42,377 nt of DNA from Lachnospiraceae bacterium (lineage in GTDB: Bacteria > Bacillota > Clostridia > Lachnospirales > Lachnospiraceae): NCBI GenBank assembly GCA_029063085.1, contig JAIDOW010000031.1, forward strand, positions 2,936-45,312, in the 5' to 3' direction. A model generated the notes under the pieces. That model worked only from the letters and a program-made list of their open reading frames with translations. It did not search any database and had not been told where the DNA came from. Position numbers and translations under genes: made by a program. Each line of letters opens with the position of its first letter. Position 1 is the first letter of the stretch. Positions 16,716 through 25,642 of the stretch are shown one piece after another.

Positions 16716-17474
16716 ATGTCATCAATTAACAGTATCTGGGGTAATAATTATTCGAATAATTCGTCTTTTTTCTTTGGCACTACGTCGAGCGGTTCTGCAT
16801 CAGGTAATTTTTTAGGAATTGATCTGGCAGAATATTCCTCAATTACCAAAGGTTCATATAAGAAACTTCTTAAGGCGTATTATGCGAAATATGGGACAGA
16901 GAAGAAGACTGAAGAGTCTGAGAAGAAAACAGATTCGACAACAACGAAGAATACGTTAAAGAGCAATGCAAATGAATTATATAAGGCAGCAGGAGTTTTG
17001 ACTGCAACGGGAAAGAAATCTGTATTTAACAAGGTAGAGGTTAAGGACGAAGAGACTGGAGCAATTACAAAGGAATATGACAAAGACAAGATTTATAAGG
17101 CAGTCAATAGTTTTGTTGATTCTTATAATAATTATATTAAGAAAGCAGCTGACAGCAAGGATAATGCTGTTTTGAGACAGACATTGCGTATGGTGAATGC
17201 CAATGCTAAGAACAGTTCTTTACTGGCTGATATTGGTATTAAGATTAATGCAGATAATACGCTGTCTTTAGATGAGGAAGCGTTTAAGGAAGCAGATATG
17301 GCAACTGTTCAGTCTCTGTTTAATGGTTCAGATTCTTGGGCAGGCAGAATACAGTCAGCGGCTTCTAATGTATATACAAAGGTGAATGACTCTATGGGCG
17401 ATAGTAATTTTTACACATCTTCCGGTACATTGGGTAAATATTCATCAGGTAATATTTTAGACAGCTTTTTGTAA
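16716..17474 (+). CDS. FliD-C-like secreted or surface-type protein of unknown role
   Basis: 252 residues from ATG 16716 (AAAGGAG at 16701-16707, 8 bases upstream; the GTG at 16707 lies in the ribosome site). The start is Ser/Asn/Gly-rich without a classical signal peptide. The middle is Lys/Glu/Thr-rich. The C-terminal half resembles the flagellar cap FliD C-terminal region: a helix, then SLLADIGIKINADNTLSLDEEAF, then VQSLFNG. No other flagellar genes lie in this window. It may be a filament-associated or unconventionally secreted protein; similar Ser/Gly-rich starters are familiar from Lachnospiraceae, but I cannot name the family. Confidence 0.8.
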   Translation: MSSINSIWGNNYSNNSSFFFGTTSSGSASGNFLGIDLAEYSSITKGSYKKLLKAYYAKYGTEKKTEESEKKTDSTTTKNTLKSNANELYKAAGVLTATGKKSVFNKVEVKDEETGAITKEYDKDKIYKAVNSFVDSYNNYIKKAADSKDNAVLRQTLRMVNANAKNSSLLADIGIKINADNTLSLDEEAFKEADMATVQSLFNGSDSWAGRIQSAASNVYTKVNDSMGDSNFYTSSGTLGKYSSGNILDSFL

Positions 17475-17533
17475 GATTGTAAGTGCTATTGATATATACT
17501 GGTTTACTATATAAGGTGAAGAGATATTTTGTT

Positions 17534-17573
17534 AAGAACGTCAAAGAATAAGGTCTTTGGCGTTCTTTTTTTC
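17534..17573 (+). terminator. Rho-independent terminator
   Basis: AAGAACGTCAAAGA (17534-17547) pairs with TCTTTGGCGTTCTT with one G-U pair, followed by a T run. It ends the transcript of the FliD-C-like gene. Confidence 0.9.
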
Positions 17574-17597
17574 GTATAGTTTTTGTAGTTTCTTTTC

Positions 17598-17626
17598 TTG
17601 CCCTTTAGCGTACAGTATGATAAAAT
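17598..17626 (+). promoter_or_regulatory. Predicted promoter for the Sel1/TPR gene
   Basis: TTGCCC (17598-17603), 17 bases, TAAAAT (17621-17626). About 110 bases of leader with local inverted repeats (around GGTCGAAGCC and GGGGTGGC) follow before the gene; I do not recognise a riboswitch. Confidence 0.45.
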
Positions 17627-17741
17627 TATAGTACTTGTAGCTTGGTCGAAGCCAGTGGGGTGGCTGCGGTTACATTTGCCGTAAAGACCGTTTTAGATGG
17701 GGTGCCATTTTATAGAATATAGAAGAAGTAGGTGAATGGGA

Positions 17742-20495
17742 ATGGGGCGTTTTGCGAATTTTCTGAATAAGATTCCATTTGTAAAACAGTCTGCAAAACA
17801 GGAAGTGGAGCAGACAAACAATGTTGAGAAGCAGTATAATAAGGCAATGGAGTTGGTTGAACACGGGATTTCTGAGGAGGCGATCAAGGCACTGAATCAG
17901 ATTGCAGATATTGGTATGATGGAGATGCAGTATCAGCAATATGGTTGTGATGCACTTAAGATTCTGGGTGAAGTTTATGAAACCGGTAAATACCAGAATA
18001 TTAAAGCGAAGGTGGACAGAGAACTGGCAGCCAAATATTATGAACGTTATATTAAGCTGGTGGAGGATGGTAATCTGTTTTATAAGCTTGGACTACTGAT
18101 GCTGGATATTCAGAATTTTTCTAAGGCGATTACATATTTGGAGAAAGCAGCGTCTTATGATGTGAGTTTAGCATATATGCGGCTTGGTGATATATATGAG
18201 AAGGGACTTAACCGTATTGATGCCAATGGTCAGAAGAGTGATTTTATCGTTCCCATTGATATTGATAAGGCCAAATCATGGTATCAGAAGCTGGCAGATA
18301 AAGGTGATGATAAGGCCAAAGCTTCTGTAGAGCGGATTGAATATAACGCGACACACGCTGATAGCATTGAATTTGAGGAAAAGGATAAGATTTATTCCCA
18401 GATTTCAGAAAAACGTAAGGCAAAAGGAGTTGAATTCCGCTATAAGGCGAATGATGCAACCAAATTGCAGTATCAGTATACTTATATCCATGATCAGGTA
18501 GAAGGGTATATTCATAAACTTCCGAAGGACTGGGTGAAGAGTATAGATGCGGATACGGATGAGGAATATTATGCACCAAGCCATACCTATACGGATTTTG
18601 CAATATATGTAACTTATACAACGGTTCCCAAGGATTCTGCACGCAAGATTGATGATTATTTATATTATCAGAATGATGCATATGATATAGATTTGAACAT
18701 TACGCCATATATTACGGAGTATGCGAATGGTATTTCTGCCCGTTTTTATCACAAAGAGATGGATAAGGGTATCGTTACCTTTGTTTTTAAGCAGAAGAAC
18801 CGCTGGGCATGTCTTCGGTTTGTGTGCTCTAATATGGATATTATGGAGCAGTATAATGAGATTATTTTTGAGGTGGCGAATTCTTTTGCTTTTGTCATTC
18901 CAACTCTCTTAAGTAATAAGAGTGCGAATCGTACAGAGATTCAGTACTATAATGAAGCGGTTTATTACTATAATATGGAAGATTATGATAAAGCGATGGA
19001 TAATGCAATGATTGCCCTTCAGCACGGAAGTACCAGGGCAAGTTATCTGTTGATTGAGTTATATTATGATGAGGACAGTCCGTATCGTGATATTTCTAAG
19101 ACCATTAGTTATGCACAGCAGCTGTTTGATTCCAACAAAGATCCGGATTTGGCATTTTTGATTGGTACAATATATGACCAGCAGTTAAAGAATTTTATAC
19201 AGGCAAAGGAATGGTATGAAAATGCTGATCGTTTGCATCATAAGCGTGTTCCGTTTTATCTGGGAAGATTCTATTATTATGGTTTGTTAAACGGAGAACG
19301 TGATGGTGAAAAAGCACTCTCCTATTTGAAAAAGGCTTTGGAAAATGGGATTTTTGAAGCAGAGCCATATATTCGAGATATTGAGAGTCTGGGAGATGCC
19401 AGTCAGTTGCAGTCTACGATTGATATGTGGGAACGTGCGGTAGCAGAAGGGATTGCAGATACAGCATTTAAGGTGGCAATGAATAAAAAGGAACAGGTAT
19501 TTTATCTTGCCAGTGATGATGAGATTGAACAGGCATTTATGAAAGCGATTGAATTGGGAAGTGTTCAGGCTGCATATGAATATGGTGCTTATTGCAGGGC
19601 AAAGGAAAAAGAAGAAGGGTATAATGGTCCGATTAAGAGCCTTGACTATTTTTACAAAGCATATGAGGCAGGTTATGAGGACTTTAGTAAGGAATATCTG
19701 TATCAGGTAATAGAGCACAAAATTTCCCAGGGTGTAACAGACAGTGAGAAGATAAAGCTGTATTATGATGTTGCAAAGAAAGGCTCTATTCCAGCAGTGA
19801 AGCAGTATCTTGCCATGATATCTACCTTGAATCAGCAGGTTAAGGATTTATATGAAGGGCTTAAGGACATTGTAAGGGCAGGAGATGTAGATGCTTTAAG
19901 CAGTATGTATTTAATTGAGAATCAGTTTAAGGAGCTTTTGAATCCGGTTGAGAGTGATTCCAATAAAGTGATTCAGAATAAGTTTTTCCGCTTACAGGTG
20001 CCCAAGAGTTGTACAGCAGTAATTAATGATGAGGGTGGTACAATACGTTTTGCTGATTCTGTAGTTGAATTTGCCGTTGCTGAGATGCCGGTACGTGTAG
20101 ACACGGAGGAAGAGTATAATAAGGTGTTTAATCTTATTTATAAGGAGTATGCAGGAGAGGATAATTCCGAGATATTAGTTGCTAATTCCCGTATGGTTGG
20201 TTCCGGTATGCTGACCCGCAAAGGAGGGAATAATAAATACAGCATTCTCCTGATCAGTTCAAAGAACCAGTACTTGTTTAAGTTGAGTTCCATTGACCGG
20301 AGAGAATTAATGAGGTTCAAGGAGCAGGCGTTGGAGATTGCACTGACACTGGTTGAATCCGGTGAGATTTATGTGGCAAGTGGAGATAAAGCTAACAAAC
20401 ATATTGGTCTGACATTGTTAATGTCCGGTACGAATGATAACAGTATGTTGTCAATCAGCAAGGATGAAGATGACGATGGAATGGTATTTGTGTGA
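17742..20495 (+). CDS. Large Sel1/TPR-repeat protein of unknown function
   Basis: 917 residues from ATG 17742, chosen because AGGTG lies 7 bases upstream; ATG 17736 is too close to it. No signal peptide. Tandem Sel1/TPR-like helical pairs occur at about 30-200 (YKLGLLMLDIQNFSKAITYLEKAA, AYMRLGDIYEKG) and about 390-720 (YYNMEDYDKAMDNAMIALQ, AYEYGAYCRAKEKE). Between them (about 230-380) and at the C-terminus (about 765-890) are two beta-rich stretches that look similar to each other in style (YIHKLPKDWV; FFRLQVPKSC), perhaps PsbP/DUF1795-like. It probably acts as an intracellular scaffold. It has its own promoter and terminator. The role is unknown. Confidence 0.85.
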   Translation: MGRFANFLNKIPFVKQSAKQEVEQTNNVEKQYNKAMELVEHGISEEAIKALNQIADIGMMEMQYQQYGCDALKILGEVYETGKYQNIKAKVDRELAAKYYERYIKLVEDGNLFYKLGLLMLDIQNFSKAITYLEKAASYDVSLAYMRLGDIYEKGLNRIDANGQKSDFIVPIDIDKAKSWYQKLADKGDDKAKASVERIEYNATHADSIEFEEKDKIYSQISEKRKAKGVEFRYKANDATKLQYQYTYIHDQVEGYIHKLPKDWVKSIDADTDEEYYAPSHTYTDFAIYVTYTTVPKDSARKIDDYLYYQNDAYDIDLNITPYITEYANGISARFYHKEMDKGIVTFVFKQKNRWACLRFVCSNMDIMEQYNEIIFEVANSFAFVIPTLLSNKSANRTEIQYYNEAVYYYNMEDYDKAMDNAMIALQHGSTRASYLLIELYYDEDSPYRDISKTISYAQQLFDSNKDPDLAFLIGTIYDQQLKNFIQAKEWYENADRLHHKRVPFYLGRFYYYGLLNGERDGEKALSYLKKALENGIFEAEPYIRDIESLGDASQLQSTIDMWERAVAEGIADTAFKVAMNKKEQVFYLASDDEIEQAFMKAIELGSVQAAYEYGAYCRAKEKEEGYNGPIKSLDYFYKAYEAGYEDFSKEYLYQVIEHKISQGVTDSEKIKLYYDVAKKGSIPAVKQYLAMISTLNQQVKDLYEGLKDIVRAGDVDALSSMYLIENQFKELLNPVESDSNKVIQNKFFRLQVPKSCTAVINDEGGTIRFADSVVEFAVAEMPVRVDTEEEYNKVFNLIYKEYAGEDNSEILVANSRMVGSGMLTRKGGNNKYSILLISSKNQYLFKLSSIDRRELMRFKEQALEIALTLVESGEIYVASGDKANKHIGLTLLMSGTNDNSMLSISKDEDDDGMVFV

Positions 20496-20526
20496 TTTAA
20501 TAATTTGTTATACTAATGTAACGATT

Positions 20527-20557
20527 GGGGTGGCGTCAGAGGACGGTGCCCCTTTTT
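20527..20557 (+). terminator. Rho-independent terminator
   Basis: GGGGTGGCGTC pairs with GACGGTGCCCC around AGAG, with one mismatch and two wobbles, then six T residues. Confidence 0.85.
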
Positions 20558-20608
20558 TAGGAATTTTCATGCAGGGACAGAAATGATGGGAGAAATGGAG
20601 AGAAAACG

Positions 20609-22099
20609 ATGCTGACTATTTTAATTGATACCAAAAGCAGTGAGCCAATATATGAACAGATTTATAAATATATTCGGGAGGAGATAAAAAACGGGAACTT
20701 ATCCTGCGGAACAAAGCTTCCTTCCGGCAGAGGTCTGGCAGTGCATTTGGAAGTAAGCCGCAATACGGTAGATATGGCATATGGGCAGCTGTTGTCAGAG
20801 GGATATATTGAATCTGTTCCAAAGAAGGGATATTATGTCTGTGCATTGGAAACGCTGTATATGGAAGGGATTCATGTCAGGAATTCCGGGGAGCCGGAAA
20901 AGGAAATCACCAGAGAGACAGCCAGCGAAGATGCATTGAATGCAATGTCTCCACAGAAAATAAAATACCAGGTGGATTTTTCTCCCAGCGGTGTGGATAT
21001 GGATTATTTTCCGTATAGCAAATGGAGAAAATTAATGCGGGAATGTCTGATTGATGATAATAAAGAGTTATTTTTATCGGGAAGTCATCAGGGGGATTTG
21101 CAGCTGCGTAAGGCTGTACAGACCTATCTGCATCAGTCAAGAGGGGTACAGTGTCAGGTTTCCCAGATTGTAATAGGTGCCGGAAGTGATTATATGCTGC
21201 TCCTGTTAAGCCGGATTTTAGAAGGACAACAATCAGTAGCAATGGAGAATCCAACTTATAAGCAGGCATATACCATTTTTGGAAGCGTTGGTTATTCTGT
21301 TACTCCGATTTCTCTGGATGAACAGGGGATACGGATGGATTTGTTAGAAAAAAGTGATGCAAACCTTGTATATGTAACCCCGTCTCATCATTTTCCCCTT
21401 GGCATTGTTATGTCTGCGAACAGAAGGCAGCAGCTGCTGGCGTGGGCAGCAAGGGGGACGGAACGATATATTATTGAGGATGATTACGATAGTGAATTCC
21501 GGTATTTTGGGAAACCCATTCCTGCACTGCAAAGTCAGGATCCTTTTGGAAAAGTGATTTATATGGGGACTCTTTCTAAGGTGATTGCACCGGGTATCAG
21601 GATGAGTTATATGGTGCTGCCGGAAACAATAGTAAAACAGTATCAGTCACAGGCCGGTTTTTATTTTTCCACTGTTTCCAGAATTGACCAGCAGGTAATC
21701 GGTGGATTCTTTTTACAGGGGCATTTTGAACGGCATTTAAACCGAATGCGGAAGATATATAAAGGAAAGCATGATCTTTTGCTTCAGGGCTTAAAGGGAG
21801 CAGGACTGCCGGCAAGAATTATGGGAGAAAGCGCAGGGCTTCATCTTCTGCTGGAGTTTGGAGACAGTACTGCTCGGGCTTCCCAGATAGAAGAAGAATT
21901 GATGAAGCTGGCAGAAGCGGAAGGTGTCAGAGTATATGCTCTTTCTGATTATTATATTAAAGAGGAAATGCATAAGCCCACTATCATAATTGGTTTTGCA
22001 CGGTTAAAGGAGGAACAGATTACGGAAGGAATCGAATGTTTAAAAAAAGCATGGAAGTCCGTAGATTGTGATTTACTTTTGAAAACAGGAGTGATATAG
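20609..22099 (+). CDS. MocR/PdxR-type GntR regulator with aminotransferase domain
   Basis: 496 residues. An N-terminal GntR winged helix (about 1-75, KLPSGRGLAVHLEVSRNTVDMAYGQL) is fused to a class I aminotransferase-like domain. The PLP pocket looks intact: IIEDDYDSEFRY with Asp291/292 and the Schiff-base Lys324 in GTLSKVIAPGIRMSY. Members of this family sense PLP or an amino compound and act as activators or repressors; PdxR controls PLP synthesis and others control GABA or taurine use. No pdxST or transporter gene adjoins it, so its target is not shown. GGAGAG precedes the ATG. Confidence 0.92.
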   Translation: MLTILIDTKSSEPIYEQIYKYIREEIKNGNLSCGTKLPSGRGLAVHLEVSRNTVDMAYGQLLSEGYIESVPKKGYYVCALETLYMEGIHVRNSGEPEKEITRETASEDALNAMSPQKIKYQVDFSPSGVDMDYFPYSKWRKLMRECLIDDNKELFLSGSHQGDLQLRKAVQTYLHQSRGVQCQVSQIVIGAGSDYMLLLLSRILEGQQSVAMENPTYKQAYTIFGSVGYSVTPISLDEQGIRMDLLEKSDANLVYVTPSHHFPLGIVMSANRRQQLLAWAARGTERYIIEDDYDSEFRYFGKPIPALQSQDPFGKVIYMGTLSKVIAPGIRMSYMVLPETIVKQYQSQAGFYFSTVSRIDQQVIGGFFLQGHFERHLNRMRKIYKGKHDLLLQGLKGAGLPARIMGESAGLHLLLEFGDSTARASQIEEELMKLAEAEGVRVYALSDYYIKEEMHKPTIIIGFARLKEEQITEGIECLKKAWKSVDCDLLLKTGVI

Positions 22100-22234
22100 T
22101 GTTATTAGATTGGAATTTTGTGAAAAGATGGAGAAGTGGAATCACGAAAGAGGTTTCAAAATAGTATTAAGGGTTTCGGAAGACAGATGGCGGATAGCAA
22201 AAGTGCACATAAACAAAAGGCATAGGAGGGCGAA

Positions 22235-23527
22235 ATGTATAGGATTATAATGAATGATCTAATGGAATGGTATGAGAATGCACAGGATAAGGTACTCTTT
22301 TTAAAGGGAGCAAAGGGAGTCGGCAAGACCTGGGTTATCATTGATTTTGGACAGGGGTTTTATAAAAAGCTGATATATGTAGATTTAGAAAAGGATGAAG
22401 AGGCATTTACCTTGTTTAAGCAGGGAGCGAAGGTGAGGGCTGAAAAGCTGATTGCAGCTCTTGCTATTTATTGTGACCAGCAGATTGCTGAGGGGGAGAC
22501 CTTGTTTGTGTTTGACGAAGCCCATCTTTATCCGAAGGCAGTGGAAGCGATTATGAGTTTGAAAAAACAGCGTCCGGATCTTCCTGTCTGTATGATTGCA
22601 TCTACAATGGGAACGATTGCCCATGAGGCAGAGTATGTAGAAGAATTTTATAATCTTTCATTATATCCTATGACTTTTGAAGAATTTTTGACTGCGAATA
22701 AAGCACAGGATTTGTGCAAGCATATTGAAAAGCAGAAGCTGGAGCCTGTTGAACCCAAAATTATCAGGCAGATAACAAAATATTTGAAAAAATTCTATAT
22801 AGTGGGTGGGATGCCCATTGTAGTGCTTGATTATGTCAAAAATCATGATTTAGACCGTGTTGATTCCATTTTGCAGGCACTGCTTGTTAGAAGTAAGGAA
22901 CATATTGATAAATATGTCCCAAAGGCGTATGCAGTAAAAGTAGATAGGATTTGGAACAGTATACCTGCCCAGATGGAAAAGGATAACCGCAAATTTATGT
23001 ATCAGTATGTAGATGCCAAGGCGAGGGCAAGAGAATATGAAAACTCTGTAAACTGGCTGGTTGATACAGGACTGGTGAGAAAGGTAAACCGTATTAGGGA
23101 CGGAGTAGCACCTCTGCCGTTGCAGGTAGATGAAAAGTCATTTGAACTGTATCACCTGGATCATGGTTTGCTTCGGATTATGTGCGGTATTTCCCATACA
23201 CAGATTAAAACCGGTGAAGAAACCATGGAAGATATCAATGGTGCATTGTTAGAACAGTTTGTATTGTCAGAGCTTACGATGAATAAAACGGTGGACAGAC
23301 TCTATTTCTGGATTTCGGGGGCGACTGCCAGAATTGACTTTGTCTTTGAAGATGACGGGGATGTAGTTCCGGTAGATGTGCAGTCCAGAATCCGGCGTAA
23401 GGCACAGAGCATTAAAGTCTTCAACAGCAAATACCGGAATCATATGGCGATTCGGATTTCGTTGGATGAACTGGGATTTTCGAAAGGGATTTTAAATATT
23501 CCTTTGTATGGATTATGGAATTTTTAG
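22235..23527 (+). CDS. AAA-family ATP-binding protein with DUF4143 domain
   Basis: 430 residues. P-loop GAKGVGKT (about 25-32), Walker B LFVFDEAHLY (Asp94, Glu95) and a C-terminal DUF4143-type region with a PD-(D/E)xK-like look (ARIDFVFEDDGDVVPVDVQS). This is the widespread archaeal/bacterial ATPase_AAA_2 plus DUF4143 family, whose role is unclear; suggestions include mobile-element and toxin-antitoxin links. AGGAGGG precedes ATG. The preceding 135 bases show no gene. It may be transcribed alone. Confidence 0.88.
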   Translation: MYRIIMNDLMEWYENAQDKVLFLKGAKGVGKTWVIIDFGQGFYKKLIYVDLEKDEEAFTLFKQGAKVRAEKLIAALAIYCDQQIAEGETLFVFDEAHLYPKAVEAIMSLKKQRPDLPVCMIASTMGTIAHEAEYVEEFYNLSLYPMTFEEFLTANKAQDLCKHIEKQKLEPVEPKIIRQITKYLKKFYIVGGMPIVVLDYVKNHDLDRVDSILQALLVRSKEHIDKYVPKAYAVKVDRIWNSIPAQMEKDNRKFMYQYVDAKARAREYENSVNWLVDTGLVRKVNRIRDGVAPLPLQVDEKSFELYHLDHGLLRIMCGISHTQIKTGEETMEDINGALLEQFVLSELTMNKTVDRLYFWISGATARIDFVFEDDGDVVPVDVQSRIRRKAQSIKVFNSKYRNHMAIRISLDELGFSKGILNIPLYGLWNF

Positions 23528-23560
23528 CAGTTGTTAAAAGTAAGTACTAAGATGAAATGC

Positions 23561-23595
23561 AGTCATAGTTTGAAATCAGATTTCAAGTTATGGCT
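23561..23595 (+). promoter_or_regulatory. 16-bp hairpin abutting the MATE ribosome site
   Basis: Arms 23561-23576 and 23580-23595 pair over 16 positions (thirteen Watson-Crick, three G-U) with a CAG loop. The 3' arm ends one base before the Shine-Dalgarno GGAGGG (23596-23601) of the MATE gene. No T tract follows, so it is not a standard terminator. It could be a translational control hairpin or, read as DNA, an operator palindrome. Confidence 0.7.
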
Positions 23596-23606
23596 GGAGG
23601 GATAGG

Positions 23607-24950
23607 ATGAATGGGGATTTAACAACAGGAAATATTACAACCAAATTATTAAAATTTGCATTTCCACTTATGGTTGGAAATGTGCTTCAGCAGTTTTACA
23701 ATGTGGCGGATACATTGATTGTGGGAAGATTCCTTGGGCCAGATGCATTGGCGGCAGTCGGTTCTTCTTATACATTAATGACATTTTTGACTTCTATTTT
23801 AATCGGGCTTTGTATGGGCAGCAGTGCCTATTTTGCAATACAGTTTGGCAGAAGGGATTATGATAATCTGAATCAGGGTATTTTTCTTTCCTTTTTGTTG
23901 ATCGGAATCCTTACCGTGGTGTTAAATATCTGTGTTTTTCTCGGTGTGGACTGGATTATACAGGTGTTACAGGTGCCAGTGGAGATACAGGGAATGATGA
24001 AGGAGTATCTGGTCTGTATATTTGCAGGGATGACTGCCACGTTTCTCTATAATTTTTTTGCCAATTTATTAAGAGCGGTGGGAAATTCCCTGGTGCCGCT
24101 GGTGTTTCTTGGGATATCAGTGGTTTTTAATATTTTCCTTGATATTCTTTTTGTAGTGGTATGTCACTGGGGCGTGGAAGGAGCTGCGGCAGCCACAGTG
24201 ATTTCGCAGTTTGTATCGGGGATTGGGATTATGATATATTATGCCTTTTGTTTCCCGATGCTTCGGGTAAAGAGAGAGCATATGCGGTGGAACAGCGGTA
24301 TTTTAAGAGATATTTTCAGCCTTTCTTTTCTGACCTGTATTCAGCAGTCTGTAATGAATTTTGGGATTCTGATGATACAGGGACTGGTAAACAGTTTTGG
24401 AGCCGTGGTGATGGCCGCCTTTGCAGCGGCAGTAAAAATAGATACTCTGGCTTATATGCCGGTACAGGATTTTGGAAATGCATTTTCCACTTTTGTGGCA
24501 CAAAATTATGGTGCTGGCAAAAAAGAAAGAATACAGGCAGGAATCAAAAGCTCTGTCATCAGCGTTTTTGTATTCTGTGCCATGATCAGCCTGCTGGTGT
24601 GCCTGTTTGCAAAACCGCTGATGGGTATTTTTATCGAATCAGCAAATACGGAAGTGATTGAGGCAGGTGTGGGGTATCTGAGAATAGAGGCAGCTTTCTA
24701 TTTTGGGATTGGGCTTTTGTTTATGCTTTATGGGTATTACCGGGCGGTTGAAAAGCCGGGAATGTCTGTAATCCTTACCATATGCTCTCTGGGCACCAGA
24801 GTGGTACTGGCATATGTTCTTTCCGGAATTTCATGGATTGGAGTGACGGGAATCTGGGCAGCGATTCCCATTGGCTGGCTTTTGGCAGATGTGGCAGGGG
24901 TTGCCTATTATTTTAGGATTCGGGATGACAGGCAGCCAGCCGTTAAGTAG
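23607..24950 (+). CDS. MATE-family multidrug efflux transporter
   Basis: 447 residues, the usual MATE length, with about twelve hydrophobic segments in two halves. Family motifs include LLKFAFPLMVGNVLQQFYNVADTLIVGRFLG at the start and the repeat-like start of the second half around FSLSFLTCIQQSVMNFGILMIQGLVNSFG. Such proteins expel cationic drugs or metabolites in exchange for Na+ or H+. GGAGGG lies 5 bases before ATG, directly after a strong hairpin. The substrate cannot be told from the sequence. Confidence 0.94.
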   Translation: MNGDLTTGNITTKLLKFAFPLMVGNVLQQFYNVADTLIVGRFLGPDALAAVGSSYTLMTFLTSILIGLCMGSSAYFAIQFGRRDYDNLNQGIFLSFLLIGILTVVLNICVFLGVDWIIQVLQVPVEIQGMMKEYLVCIFAGMTATFLYNFFANLLRAVGNSLVPLVFLGISVVFNIFLDILFVVVCHWGVEGAAAATVISQFVSGIGIMIYYAFCFPMLRVKREHMRWNSGILRDIFSLSFLTCIQQSVMNFGILMIQGLVNSFGAVVMAAFAAAVKIDTLAYMPVQDFGNAFSTFVAQNYGAGKKERIQAGIKSSVISVFVFCAMISLLVCLFAKPLMGIFIESANTEVIEAGVGYLRIEAAFYFGIGLLFMLYGYYRAVEKPGMSVILTICSLGTRVVLAYVLSGISWIGVTGIWAAIPIGWLLADVAGVAYYFRIRDDRQPAVK

Positions 24951-24994
24951 CAGCAAAACGACGATCTGTAAAATAATAGATAAGGGAAGCAGAA

Positions 24995-25031
24995 CGGGTA
25001 TTGACCACAGAGTGGATTGTGTCAGTACCCG
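24995..25031. terminator. Stem-loop between converging MATE and small minus-strand genes
   Basis: CGGGTATTGACCACA pairs with TGTGTCAGTACCCG with a one-base bulge. It lies between convergent genes, so it probably ends transcription on both strands, although T tracts are poor. Confidence 0.5.
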
Positions 25032-25043
25032 ATTGCTGTATTG

Positions 25044-25322
25044 CTAAAAATCTGTATCCTCTGTTTCAAAGATTTCAACTGTAAGTCTGGCACCGAGTCG
25101 GAATCCATAAGAAAAATTTTCATATTCTGTCATGTGTTCCATTTCACACAGTAAATCATTCCATTTTTCAAAGCGCTCTTTATCTTCCACAGACAGTCTT
25201 GTGAGAAAATATTGGCGCTCTTTACTGACTGTTTCGGCAAGGGAACGATATTTTTTATTCTGTGGACCGATTTTCTCGGCAAGGCAGGTATTTCCATGAT
25301 ACCAGTTACTTAAGATACTCAT
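25044..25322 (-). CDS. Small DUF6809-like protein
   Basis: 92 residues. I see a helical protein ending in FSYGFRLGARLTVEIFE, a tail shared by small Clostridia proteins (DUF6809-like) often next to XRE regulators. No membrane segment. The start has AGGAGG 6 bases upstream and overlaps the end of the upstream minus-strand gene by 17 bases. Function unknown. Confidence 0.7.
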   Translation of the reverse strand: MSILSNWYHGNTCLAEKIGPQNKKYRSLAETVSKERQYFLTRLSVEDKERFEKWNDLLCEMEHMTEYENFSYGFRLGARLTVEIFETEDTDF

Positions 25323-25518
25323 AGTAAAGCCTCCTAATAATCAATAATTTATGACTGTTTCTGTATTTTTCCGTGTAGGAAGGTTTCATATGGTTTTCCG
25401 TTTCTGGCCCTGCCGCTAACTGGTTTGCTTTGCTGTCAATAAGAAGTAGACGTTCTCTATCCAGCTGTATCAAAATCTGAATCATATCGGAAATTTCTTT
25501 TTTATTGGTCTCTGTCAT
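25306..25518 (-). CDS. Small unknown protein divergent from XRE regulator
   Basis: 70 residues, helical at the start (ISDMIQILIQLDRERLLLIDSKANQL) and basic at the end. A strong AAGGAGG precedes the ATG by 8 bases. Its promoter is consensus and faces the XRE promoter. It is co-transcribed with the 92-residue gene. I do not recognise a named family. Function unknown. Confidence 0.7.
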   Translation of the reverse strand: MTETNKKEISDMIQILIQLDRERLLLIDSKANQLAAGPETENHMKPSYTEKYRNSHKLLIIRRLYYEYLK

Positions 25519-25553
25519 TGTAAATACCTCCTTGGGATGTTGACTATGGTTAC

Positions 25554-25582
25554 ATTATAGGTGACTTAGGAAAATATGTCAA
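25554..25582 (-). promoter_or_regulatory. Perfect-consensus promoter for the two small minus-strand genes
   Basis: Read on the minus strand: TTGACA (25582-25577), a 17-base spacer, then TATAAT (25559-25554). Both hexamers and the spacing are ideal. A GTGACTTAGG half-like site (25561-25570) lies inside the spacer. Confidence 0.85.
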
Positions 25583-25602
25583 TGACTTTGTTGACAAAGT
25601 CA
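25583..25602. promoter_or_regulatory. Perfect palindromic operator between divergent genes
   Basis: TGACTTTGT, a TG spacer, and ACAAAGTCA: a 9+2+9 dyad. It starts one base after the minus-strand -35 hexamer and contains the plus-strand -35 hexamer. It is very probably the binding site of the adjacent XRE regulator, controlling both directions. Confidence 0.8.
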
Positions 25603-25619
25603 CGTTTTGTTGTTAATAT
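25591..25619 (+). promoter_or_regulatory. Promoter for the XRE gene
   Basis: TTGACA (25591-25596), 17 bases, TAATAT (25614-25619). The -35 lies within the palindrome at 25583-25602, pointing to autoregulation. Confidence 0.8.
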
Positions 25620-25642
25620 ATTTGCAAAAAGGGGGAATTTCA

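Noticed and set aside
17620-17735. Leader of the Sel1 gene as a known riboswitch
   Set aside because: Local inverted repeats exist but no recognised riboswitch core could be matched by eye.
24161-24661. 166-codon plus-strand frame inside the MATE gene
   Set aside because: Lies wholly within a clear MATE coding frame and has no family resemblance or ribosome site.
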